A DNA stretch of 64,000 nt from an uncultured Alphaproteobacteria bacterium (GTDB taxonomy: Bacteria; Pseudomonadota; Alphaproteobacteria; Caulobacterales; Parvularculaceae): assembly GCA_902826095.1 (NCBI GenBank), contig CADEDN010000012.1, positions 1-64,000 of the forward strand. Direction: 5' to 3'. Shown piece by piece: positions 45,683 to 53,690 of this stretch. A program made the translations under genes and the position numbers. Numbering within the stretch: the first letter of the stretch is position 1; every line of letters begins with the position of its first letter. The notes beneath the pieces were generated by a model. The model was not told the origin of the DNA, ran no database searches, and saw nothing but the letters and a program-made list of their open reading frames with translations.

Positions 45683-46131
45683 GCCGCGCGCTCCTCGTTG
45701 TCGTTGTCGTCGGCGCCGGGACGAACGAGATCGATCGCGGCGAGGAGCGCGTCGGAATAGCGCGCCTTGCCGGCGAGCCTTGCGCCGACTTCGCGCGTGA
45801 AATGCTCAAAGCGTTTGCGACCGACGAGCTCGGCGCCGGCGCGCGAAGACTCCGGGACCGGCGGCGTCACCGAGAGATAATAGAGAACGAAGAGCGCGAG
45901 GGTTTCCGATTGCGCGATCCCTTCGTCCGCCATCCGCTCCATCGCGCGCGTCAGTTTGTCGAGACGCTCCGCCATCCGCGTCAGCACACGCTCGTCGGTT
46001 TTCGCATCGAGAAACTGCTTCAGCGCCGCATCGACGATCGCCGCCTTGCTGGCGGCGCCGCCGGCGACGGCGCGCGTCAAGAGCGCGCCCGCTTCCGGGG
46101 TGACATGGATGTTGATGCGCGGTTTCGCCAT
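45679..46131 (-). CDS. CopG/ribbon-helix-helix family protein
   Basis: This 150-residue protein begins KPRINIHVTPEAGALLTRAV followed by ASKAAIVDAALKQFL, a ribbon-helix-helix DNA-binding start. Such a gene regularly lies between traG and trbB in Trb clusters of this class. It may regulate the operon or help relaxosome assembly. It is four bases after traG and overlaps trbB. Confidence 0.85.
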   Translation of the reverse strand: MAKPRINIHVTPEAGALLTRAVAGGAASKAAIVDAALKQFLDAKTDERVLTRMAERLDKLTRAMERMADEGIAQSETLALFVLYYLSVTPPVPESSRAGAELVGRKRFEHFTREVGARLAGKARYSDALLAAIDLVRPGADDNDNEERAA

Positions 46132-46135
46132 GATG

Positions 46136-48157
46136 TCAAATCCCCGGGAGAAAGCTTTTGAGGCTCAGGTCGATGGCGACGGCGCGGCGCGCCGCCTCGC
46201 GCGCAAGCGCCTTCATGCGCCGCGCACCGGCGAGGTCATCCGGGTCATCGCTTTGCGGCGTCACCTCGTCCTCGACCGAAGCGCGCGCCGGCATCACCGT
46301 CTCGAAGCCGGGCGCCTGCGTGAGGCCGCCCTCGCTCGCGGCTTCCGGCGCCGCGACGAGATCGAACCAGGGCTGATCGAGGCGTCTGTCGGGAGACGCG
46401 ACGCGGCCCGACCAGTCATCGGCGCGCGCCGGCGGGGCGTCCGGATAGATGACGCCGCGCCCATCAAGCGCCACCGGCGGCAGCCGCCGCGCGGTGAAAT
46501 TCCGGTCGCGATAATAGCGAAGCTTCTTCGCGCGGATCGGGGCGAGGCCGGCGATGAGCGCGATCGCCTCGTCGCCCGGGAGCTGCATGACCTCGCCGGG
46601 CGTCAGCAGCGGGCGCGCGGTCTCCTGCCGCGAGACCATGACATGGGCGAGCCAGGGCGCGAGGCGATGGCCGGCATAATTCCTCTGTGCACGGAGCTCC
46701 GTCGCGGTGCCGAGCGCGTCGGAAATCCGTTTGGCGGTGCGCTCGTCATTGGCCGCGAAGGCGACGCGGACATGGCAATTGTCGAGGATCGAATTGTTGG
46801 GGCCATAGGCCTTTTCGATCTGGTTCAAGGATTGAGCGATCAGATAGGCGCGGACGCCATAGCCGGCCATGAAGGCGAGCGCCGACTCGAAGAAATCGAG
46901 GCGGCCGAGCGCCGGGAACTCGTCGAGCATCATCAGGAGCTTGTGGCGCTTGGGCGACGCGGCGCTCTCAAGCTCCTCGGTCAGCCGCCGCCCGATCTGG
47001 TTGAGGATCAGGCGCACGAGCGGCTTCGTCCGCGAGATGTCGGACGGCGGCACCACGAGATAGAGCGAAACGGGGCTCGCCGCATGGACGAGATCGTCGA
47101 TCCGCCAGTCGCAGGCGCTGGTGACCTGCGCGATGGTCGGGTCGCGATAGAGCCCGAGGAAGCTCATCGCGGTCGAGAGGACGCCCGAGCGTTCATTGTC
47201 GGATTTGTTGAGCAGCTCGCGCGCGGCCTGCGCAACGACGGGATGGACCTTCGGCGCATCGTCCGTTCCCAGATGATTGGTCGACATCATGATCGAGAGG
47301 GAGCGCTCGAAGGTCCGCGAGGGATCGGACAGGAACGCCGCGACCCGCGCCAGCGTCTTCTCCTTCTCGGCGTAGAGGACATGGAGGATGACGCCGACGA
47401 GGAGCGCGTGGCCGGTCTTTTCCCAGTGATTGCGCCGTTCGAGCGAGCCTTCGGGATCGACGAGGATGTCGGCGATATTCTGAACGTCGCGAACCTCGCG
47501 CGCGCCTTTCCGGACTTCGAGCAGCGGGTTGTAGCGCGCGGACGCAAGATCCGTCGGATCGAACAGGAGGCAATGCGAAAACTTCGAGCGCCAGCCCGAG
47601 GTGAGGCGCCAGTTCTCGCCCTTGATGTCGTGAATGACGGCGCTCTCCGTCCAGGAGAGAAGCGTCGGTACGACGAGCCCGACGCCCTTGCCAGAGCGCG
47701 TCGGCGCGAAGGCCATCACATGGTCGGGCCCGTCATGACGGAGATACCGCCCGCGCCAGCGCCCGAGGAAGACGCCGTCCTCGCGGAAGAGGCCGGCCGC
47801 CGCGATGTCGCGCGCCCGCGCCCAGCGCGCCGAGCCATAGGTCGTGACATTGCGGCTCGCCCTCGCGCGCCACAAGGAGCCGGCAATCGCCGCCGCCGCG
47901 CCGAGCATCCCGCCTGAGGCCGCGATCGCGCCCCCGCGCATAAAGATGTCCGGCGCATAGGCTTCATAGGCGAACCACCATTCGAAGAGCCGCCACGGGT
48001 AATAGACGGGCCCCGCGCCGAGCACGAAACAGGGTTCCCCGAGCGCGCGATCAAAACCGAACGAGGCCGCGACGAACTGCGTCGCCGCGGCCATCGCCGC
48101 CATGATGATCAGGATGACAAGGATCGCCTGTCCGATGAGAATTTTGGTCGGCGTCAT
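46136..48157 (-). CDS. traG: Type IV coupling protein TraG (VirD4-like)
   Basis: The 673-residue protein has two N-terminal membrane segments (ILIGQAILVILIIMAAMAAA and a second near 80), then the TraG/VirD4 ATPase: Walker A in APTRSGKGVGLVVPTLLSW near residue 150, IHDIKGENWRLT, and LDEFPALGRLDFFESALAFM. It brings the relaxase-DNA complex to the secretion channel. It is the first gene of the leftward cluster, and the 10-bp-periodic array lies 93-173 bp upstream of its ATG. No relaxase gene is adjacent. Confidence 0.94.
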   Translation of the reverse strand: MTPTKILIGQAILVILIIMAAMAAATQFVAASFGFDRALGEPCFVLGAGPVYYPWRLFEWWFAYEAYAPDIFMRGGAIAASGGMLGAAAAIAGSLWRARASRNVTTYGSARWARARDIAAAGLFREDGVFLGRWRGRYLRHDGPDHVMAFAPTRSGKGVGLVVPTLLSWTESAVIHDIKGENWRLTSGWRSKFSHCLLFDPTDLASARYNPLLEVRKGAREVRDVQNIADILVDPEGSLERRNHWEKTGHALLVGVILHVLYAEKEKTLARVAAFLSDPSRTFERSLSIMMSTNHLGTDDAPKVHPVVAQAARELLNKSDNERSGVLSTAMSFLGLYRDPTIAQVTSACDWRIDDLVHAASPVSLYLVVPPSDISRTKPLVRLILNQIGRRLTEELESAASPKRHKLLMMLDEFPALGRLDFFESALAFMAGYGVRAYLIAQSLNQIEKAYGPNNSILDNCHVRVAFAANDERTAKRISDALGTATELRAQRNYAGHRLAPWLAHVMVSRQETARPLLTPGEVMQLPGDEAIALIAGLAPIRAKKLRYYRDRNFTARRLPPVALDGRGVIYPDAPPARADDWSGRVASPDRRLDQPWFDLVAAPEAASEGGLTQAPGFETVMPARASVEDEVTPQSDDPDDLAGARRMKALAREAARRAVAIDLSLKSFLPGI

Positions 48158-48250
48158 GGTGCTCGTCCGTCAGGAGCGCGCTCGCTCCCTCGGACGCGAT
48201 CATCGGCTCACGGACCAAAAACAGTCACCAGGGAAAATTGGGGATTTCTC

Positions 48251-48330
48251 GCGGCGATTTGCGGCGCGTTGTAGGGCATAGCGGCGCGTTGCGGCTGGGT
48301 GCGGCCGCGTGCGGTTATTTGCGGCCATAT
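48251..48330 (+). promoter_or_regulatory. 10-bp-periodic GCGG array upstream of traG
   Basis: GCGG occurs at 48251, 48261, 48281, 48291, 48301, 48311 and 48321; only the unit at 48271 deviates (GTAG). GGGA continues the step at 48331 and 48341. Several units are preceded by TT or GT. A 10-bp step is not a codon multiple, so coding does not explain it, but it places every motif on one face of the helix. It lies in the 373-bp gene-free gap before traG. A control or oriT-like array is inferred; no stem-loop nick site was identified. Confidence 0.6.
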
Positions 48331-48530
48331 GGGAGTCTTTGGGACCACTTTGCAGACCGCTGCGGATCTGGGAATGTTGGACCTGCACGACATCCGCTAG
48401 GTTGCGGGGTACAAATCTCGTGTTGCCGCCCAACTCCAAAGGCGCGTCAAGTAATCGAGGGAATCGGGCTAATGTCGGATAGCTTCGATTGAGGATTTCG
48501 CGCCCCTCGCCAACGCATATTTTTCCTCAC

Positions 48531-49433
48531 TCAACGAAGTATGTCGAGGCCGGCATTCATTGTGACAAAGACAATGGTCCATAAGAAGGTGCCCAGAATG
48601 CCGGCTCCGATGTTGGCTCGCCCTGTACGCCAATAAGCGGCGCGGAAGGTCTCCCCAGGCTCCCGCCGTTCGCGCGCCGCGGCCACACCATCCAATAGCT
48701 GGTAGATCGCTAAGAGGCCTAGGAGAAGTATAAGCAGAGCCAAGCCGGGACTTTCGAGTTCCCCCGCCAGCGGAAGGAAGATGGCAATGAGGACAAGGCC
48801 AATGAGTGCTTGCCTAAGTGCCCATCGAGCTCGTCCACCGAAATCTGCCAACCAAGTTGGCGTCGATGTGCGCGATAGCTTCGCAAAGTGAGCGCGTAAG
48901 AAAGTTGCGCGCCATAAATCGTGAATTAATTGAAAAGCGAGGAGGCCAGTCAGCGGGATGACGGCGATCAAGAAGTTCGATGGGAGATCGCCTTGCATGA
49001 GCGCGATAGCGCCGGCCCCGATGCTCGATACGAATGCCGCAGCGAGCCCTATGACGAGGTAAAAGGTACCACTCACCGGGAGGCGAGCTTCATAGGCGGC
49101 GTAGGAATCGCGAAATATAAATACGCCCAGAAGAAAGAAAACGTGCCTCCAATGGGAGTGTAGTTCGACTTGCAAAGCCAGAAAAGAGTCTATCCATGTA
49201 AGTAAGAAGCTCGCTAGTGCTTCAAGCCCAATCCATGATGCGACTTGCCCGAGAAACCAGTCCCACCACTCGAAAATACGGAGGAGGGCCGGCTCAAAGC
49301 CGTAATTGAATCCGAAAACAAGGAGCGCCGCCATCGACATCGCGCCAGAGATTCGACCGAGCAGGCCGAACGCGTTGCCTGGCCAGATGCTCTTACGAAT
49401 GATGTCCAAGACGATAGCGAAGAAAGTGTCCAT
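48531..49433 (-). CDS. Polytopic membrane protein of unknown function
   Basis: This 300-residue protein has about seven or eight hydrophobic segments, including MAALLVFGFNYGF, VFFLLGVFIF, YLVIGLAAAFVSSIGAGAI, NFLIAVIPLTGLLAFQLI, LIGLVLIAIFLPLAG, LALLILLLGLLAIYQL and ILGTFLWTIVFV. No transporter or enzyme motif is recognised. It lies 130 bp after the PP2C-like gene on the same strand, and the two may be co-transcribed; both sit between copies of a 13-bp repeat (48347 and 50512). Confidence 0.65.
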   Translation of the reverse strand: MDTFFAIVLDIIRKSIWPGNAFGLLGRISGAMSMAALLVFGFNYGFEPALLRIFEWWDWFLGQVASWIGLEALASFLLTWIDSFLALQVELHSHWRHVFFLLGVFIFRDSYAAYEARLPVSGTFYLVIGLAAAFVSSIGAGAIALMQGDLPSNFLIAVIPLTGLLAFQLIHDLWRATFLRAHFAKLSRTSTPTWLADFGGRARWALRQALIGLVLIAIFLPLAGELESPGLALLILLLGLLAIYQLLDGVAAARERREPGETFRAAYWRTGRANIGAGILGTFLWTIVFVTMNAGLDILR

Positions 49434-49563
49434 AGCACTGCCCCTCCCTGTGCGGCGAACATGCTACTCCTCAAAATACACTATAGCGCCTTAGAATCGC
49501 ACTGCCGAGGGCTCAAGCCTCACACCTAAGCAAAGGGTTTGGTGCCTTTCTGGCTTCAAACGC

Positions 49564-50427
49564 TCAACGTGAATTGATTGATGCCACCAAAAATGTGGCG
49601 TCATCATGAGCCTTGAAGCGCACGAATGAGCTGCATGCGGGGTCGGCCGATTCGAGGCGCCTAATCTCTTCTATCATTTTTCTTCCATCGCCCTTAAGAG
49701 CTTTAAAGAGAACAGATTCCAAATCATACTTTTTGAAAGTATCGTATATCCGAGTGAAGCCATCAGACATTAACAATACTGCAATTTTATAAATGTTCGA
49801 TAAATCAATGATCTGCGACTGCAAATGATCGACCGCAGAATCGTCAAGACCCAATACCCAATATCCGTCCGGTGTGTTCATCCGAGACCGATTAGCCCTA
49901 AGAGTCGATCGGATCCTAAGCAGGGCGTCGCCATGAGAGATTCCTGGCGTCCCATCTTTGACTCCCATCAATTCCTTACGAGCACCTTCATCGAGTTCCT
50001 CGACCTTACTCTTTCCAAACACAGTGATTGGCCCAGTATCGATCTGATATATTATCTTGCAATCTCCCAGTGTATGAAGCTCCAGATTTTTTTCGACTAG
50101 TCTAACCATTGCGAAGCTCGCTGACGGGGCTTCGTATGGTACGATTGGCTCGCCATTTGAACTTTTTTTGAACGCCTCTGTTATTCTCTGCAAAGCTAGC
50201 TTCAGAGCTTGACCCGTAGGGGACTTAGCTGATGATGTGAATTCCTTCCGAAAAGCTTCGTCTAATGACGTAACAAACCAGACTGCGTCGCTATTGCCGG
50301 GGAGGTAACTTTGACCTAGTCCCGTTGCGCCATCTAATACCCAAGCCGCAGAGTCCGTTGCCCCAACACAATCTTCGTTGACCCTAGCTCTGGAATCCGA
50401 GTGAAAATCAATTAAATTAAGCCGCAT
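49564..50427 (-). CDS. PP2C-type protein phosphatase
   Basis: This 287-residue protein has the PP2C metal motifs in order: ARVNEDCVG near residue 15, VLDGATGLG near 30, HTLGDCKIIYQ near 117, LLMSDGFTRIYD near 220 and HDDATFLVA at the end. PP2C enzymes remove phosphate from Ser/Thr with two Mn or Mg ions. A partner kinase is not adjacent; the HipA kinases are distant. The gene is much more AT-rich than its neighbours, a sign of separate acquisition. The upstream gap (50428-50603) has gctgtactttc-type repeats at 50456 and 50494. Confidence 0.82.
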   Translation of the reverse strand: MRLNLIDFHSDSRARVNEDCVGATDSAAWVLDGATGLGQSYLPGNSDAVWFVTSLDEAFRKEFTSSAKSPTGQALKLALQRITEAFKKSSNGEPIVPYEAPSASFAMVRLVEKNLELHTLGDCKIIYQIDTGPITVFGKSKVEELDEGARKELMGVKDGTPGISHGDALLRIRSTLRANRSRMNTPDGYWVLGLDDSAVDHLQSQIIDLSNIYKIAVLLMSDGFTRIYDTFKKYDLESVLFKALKGDGRKMIEEIRRLESADPACSSFVRFKAHDDATFLVASINSR

Positions 50428-50603
50428 TAATTTACCCTATTGCCTTATGGATTCTGCTGTACTTTCGGCGCTTCACATATACTTTTCCAAATGGCTGTAC
50501 TTTTCTTACTTACTTTGCAGACCGTTCCGATTCTTTCAGGCTGCGTTCTGGCGTCGCGTATACTACCTGTGGGGAGTCTGGGCTACGCTTTTGCCTAAGG
50601 CAG

Positions 50604-52673
50604 TCAATTAAATTCAAGCCCTTCCAGAAACTCGGATGCCGGCCGCACGCCCGTAACCAACAGATGCTCGCGCGCTCTTGTGCAGGCGACGTAGAGGAGA
50701 TGACGTTCGGTGGCGTAGACCTCGTCGAGCTCGCTTTCGTCGGCCGCGTCTTCGATGCGCGACTGCAGCGGCAAGGCCTCGTCGTCGCATGCCATGACGG
50801 CGACCGCCCGGTATTCGAGGCCTTTGGCGAGATGCATTGTTCCGAGGGCGATGCGATCCGTCACATGCTCCTCGACCCCGCTCAGGGTTTCGCCCTCCCG
50901 ACCCAGCTCGGCGATCATGGCGCGGGCGCGCGGCAGATACGACCTATCGCGAACGAAGACGCCGATCTCGTTGGGCCGAACGCCCGCGTCGATCTGCTTC
51001 GCGATCCAGGACGCGACTGCAGTCGCCTCGTCTTCAACAGAAGCGAATTTCACAACCTCAGGCGGGGGTCCGTTGAAGAGCGAAACCGTGCCCGCCCGGC
51101 GATCCTCAACGCCGTCCAGGTCGCGGACGGCGCGCGGCAGCAGGCGGTCTGCCGCTTCTCGAATCTGGTGGCTGGTTCGGTAGCAAACTTTCAAGGTCGA
51201 TGAACGGCCCCGAATATCGACGCCGAGCGCGTTCCACGAGAACGGATGCTGGAAGATTCGCTGACCGATATCGCCCGTGAAGAACAATGCGTTCGGCGCC
51301 GTGGGTGCGATCGCAGCGAGGAACTGCAACTCCGCCGGCCCCAAGTCCTGCGCCTCATCGACAACTATGTTCGTATACGGCTTGTCTGCCCGAGAGGAAA
51401 AATGCGCGGCCATCTCCGCAAAAAGCATGGACGCCGTCATCATGCCTTTCTTCGCGAGCCCGGCGCGTGTCCGCTCGAAGACCGGCCAAAGCAGTTCGCG
51501 TTGCTTTTTGCCGACACGGCTTCGCTTGCCCTTGCGCGTGAGGTCAAGATAATCGGCGAGCGTGCCGATGTTCCAGCCATCGACGATGTCGCGCCACTCG
51601 CTGAAGACGAAGCGCTCGGTGAAGCCGTCGAGCCCTGCCGATTCGCGGTGCAAAATTGCGCGCACATCGACCTCCTTGGCGATGTAGGGTTCGCGCCCGC
51701 GCGTAAGCGTATGGAGTTCGGCCGCGGCGTCGACGAATGAGGCGACGTTGATGCTGGGCACGATGCCCCGATCGCCTCCATTCAAGATCAAGAGCTTGCG
51801 CTTCAGCGCCGCAGCAAGCGGACGGGAAAACGTCGTTAGCAGCACCCTTGCGCCCGGCGTTTCCGACAGACGCTTGGCGCGATGGAGCGCGACGACCGTC
51901 TTGCCGGTGCCGGCGGAGCCGCCGACGCGCGCAGGTCCGTTGAACGGCTTTATGACGAGATGTTGCTGGCTGGGATGCAGGAAAACCGTCCACTTGTCCC
52001 AAGGATAGTCGAGCGCGGCTTCCAGCGCCTCGCGGCCGTCAACGATGCGGAAGCGGCGCTGCGCGTCAGGGTGTGTGGCGGCGTCAAGTTCGCCTTTGAC
52101 GATGATCGGCGGCGGCGGTGTTTCGCCAACGGCGAGCGCCAGCACAGCCTCTTGCGCTTCCTCGGGCAAATGCACCGCAAGATCGAGGAGTTCGTCTGTA
52201 TCAGCGCCTTTTAGGCGCTCGATCCATTGCAATGGAACGCCGTAGAGCAAGAGTTCGGTATCCGCCTTGCCCGCGAGCGGCCTAGGCCTAGCAGGCTTAT
52301 CGGCGGCGATGGAGGGCGACGCTGTAATCTGCTCGCGACGGACGATTTCTTCGATTTCAACGATCTGCAGCGCCTGGGTGCGAGGGTGCACCTCAAAGAC
52401 GCGTCGCTCAGCCCAAGCGTACGCGGCGTCATGGTGATCGACATAGCAAAGAACGAGGCGTTCGCCTGTCTTGTGCACGATAAGCCTAATGTCGCGACTG
52501 GCGCGCACCGACCAGAAATTGTTATCGCGCGACTTGTCGATCCGGTGGAACTGTTTGCTGTTACCGGCGGGGTCTATCTGTAATTCGAACGCAGCCATCT
52601 TCGCCGCCTTCTGCGACTCGTTATCGAGCCGGGCGAGCGCGGACTGGAAGGTATGAGCGATCAGGAATTTCAT
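50604..52673 (-). CDS. UvrD-like helicase with N-terminal RelE/ParE-like domain
   Basis: The 689-residue protein starts with about 95 residues like a RelE/ParE toxin fold (FWSVRASRDIRLIVHKTGERLVL quoted in part: FWSVRASRDIRLIV, then LCYVDHHDAAYAWAERR). Superfamily I helicase motifs follow: Walker A GSAGTGKTVVALHRAKRL near 250, NIVVDEAQDLG near 438, GTMHLAKGLEYRAVAVMA, and YVACTRAREHLLVTG near 665. I chose the ATG at 52673, which overlaps the Mrr-like gene stop by four bases; the longer frame to 52874 is a shadow. Whether the RelE part cuts RNA or only binds is unknown. It is the last gene of a five-gene operon. Confidence 0.85.
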   Translation of the reverse strand: MKFLIAHTFQSALARLDNESQKAAKMAAFELQIDPAGNSKQFHRIDKSRDNNFWSVRASRDIRLIVHKTGERLVLCYVDHHDAAYAWAERRVFEVHPRTQALQIVEIEEIVRREQITASPSIAADKPARPRPLAGKADTELLLYGVPLQWIERLKGADTDELLDLAVHLPEEAQEAVLALAVGETPPPPIIVKGELDAATHPDAQRRFRIVDGREALEAALDYPWDKWTVFLHPSQQHLVIKPFNGPARVGGSAGTGKTVVALHRAKRLSETPGARVLLTTFSRPLAAALKRKLLILNGGDRGIVPSINVASFVDAAAELHTLTRGREPYIAKEVDVRAILHRESAGLDGFTERFVFSEWRDIVDGWNIGTLADYLDLTRKGKRSRVGKKQRELLWPVFERTRAGLAKKGMMTASMLFAEMAAHFSSRADKPYTNIVVDEAQDLGPAELQFLAAIAPTAPNALFFTGDIGQRIFQHPFSWNALGVDIRGRSSTLKVCYRTSHQIREAADRLLPRAVRDLDGVEDRRAGTVSLFNGPPPEVVKFASVEDEATAVASWIAKQIDAGVRPNEIGVFVRDRSYLPRARAMIAELGREGETLSGVEEHVTDRIALGTMHLAKGLEYRAVAVMACDDEALPLQSRIEDAADESELDEVYATERHLLYVACTRAREHLLVTGVRPASEFLEGLEFN

Positions 52674-53686
52674 GGCTCGCCGATGCGCATGCTTAGAGCC
52701 TGCGGAAGACGGTGGCGGTGTTTTACAACGTGGTCGGTAACCCAACGCAGGTCCAGCAGTGTCGTGCCATCTTCTGGTGCCTCCGGTGTCCTTGGTAGCA
52801 AGACCGCCGCATATCGGCGGATGTTTGCTGACGGCCCTAAGCCTCCAAGACTGGGCGCGGTCTCGGCATACCATTTACACTGCAACAATCCGGCGCACGA
52901 TCCGTCCGGCGTGCTGCCAAGCCCATCGATGCCGCCGTCACCAGAGCCACCAGTCTGGGTCCAAATTTCGCTCGGAAATTCTAGCTGCAACAGGGAAACC
53001 GCTAAGTGCTCGAACGCCGAAGGAGAGAGAGTCTCTACGAGCCTTTGTGCTGCTTGTTCGTGGTCCAGTGTCCATTCAATAGGCGGGAATTTCTCGCCCC
53101 GTATCAGGCGATCGAGGACGGAATATGATGTTATCGAATGGTCAAGAGGATGATGCCCGAAGCGCCCATACGTAGAGCGGCCAAACATGTGGTACCGCAT
53201 CCAGGCTGGGAGTCGACTTATTTCAATCGGCCGGAATTCGTCGATTGGCCATCCGAGCGCAACGTCAGCGACATGCTGGCGTTCTGCATCGTTGACATTT
53301 AATTTCGCGGCCTTGCGCAATGACAGGTATTCGTCTGCCCACGGCGGGTCATCGACGACATCAAAATCGCCCGTCACGTAGCCTGCATACACGAGCCCGC
53401 GATGCGGGCGGGGGACAATAACGATCGAGTTCGGAGTAATGGCGCGGACGAAGTTTCTGTTCTGGCTATAAATGTTCGTCCTAGCGATCGCCTGGATCTC
53501 CCACGCCCACTCTTCGTCTGGGCATCCGTAGTGGACCAAGCATTTCCTTAAGTTTCGAGGATCGTACGAGTGGTTTCGCTTAACCATCGGATAGCCAATG
53601 AACACGCGTTTCGCCCGCTCAAATATCGGAAACGCATCTGCGTCTTGGGGTTTTCCTCGGATGAAGAAGGCGATTTGCTCGGGCAT
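52670..53686 (-). CDS. Mrr-like restriction endonuclease (PD-(D/E)xK)
   Basis: The 338-residue protein has a C-terminal Mrr_cat-like domain: FEHLAVSLLQLEF, then TQTGGSGDGGIDGLG (catalytic Asp) and AGLLQCKWYA (the QxK pair). Such nucleases cut modified or foreign DNA. The N-terminal 200 residues are unassigned and may read DNA or modification (FVRAITPNSIVIVPRPHRG, YVTGDFDVVDDPP). It starts four bases after the Mod gene and overlaps the helicase gene by four, so it belongs to the same operon. Confidence 0.78.
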   Translation of the reverse strand: MPEQIAFFIRGKPQDADAFPIFERAKRVFIGYPMVKRNHSYDPRNLRKCLVHYGCPDEEWAWEIQAIARTNIYSQNRNFVRAITPNSIVIVPRPHRGLVYAGYVTGDFDVVDDPPWADEYLSLRKAAKLNVNDAERQHVADVALGWPIDEFRPIEISRLPAWMRYHMFGRSTYGRFGHHPLDHSITSYSVLDRLIRGEKFPPIEWTLDHEQAAQRLVETLSPSAFEHLAVSLLQLEFPSEIWTQTGGSGDGGIDGLGSTPDGSCAGLLQCKWYAETAPSLGGLGPSANIRRYAAVLLPRTPEAPEDGTTLLDLRWVTDHVVKHRHRLPQALSMRIGEP

Positions 53687-53690
53687 GCCG

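Larger units (their letters stand above)
48347..50524 (+). repeat. 13-bp direct repeat flanking the membrane protein and PP2C genes
   Basis: actttgcagaccg occurs at 48347-48359 and 50512-50524 in the same orientation, just outside the two-gene module 48531-50427. One mismatch follows and then another T. The interval given spans both copies and the module. By chance alone, some tens of 13-mer pairs are expected in 64 kb, so only the neat flanking makes it worth noting. Confidence 0.35.

Noticed and set aside
45956-47917. A 653-codon open frame on the plus strand
   Set aside because: It is antisense to traG and copG, both of which have full motifs; composition is typical of a reverse-strand shadow.
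48200-48439. A small gene over the periodic array
   Set aside because: A 10-bp period cannot come from codons, the frame has no ribosome site and no recognisable product.
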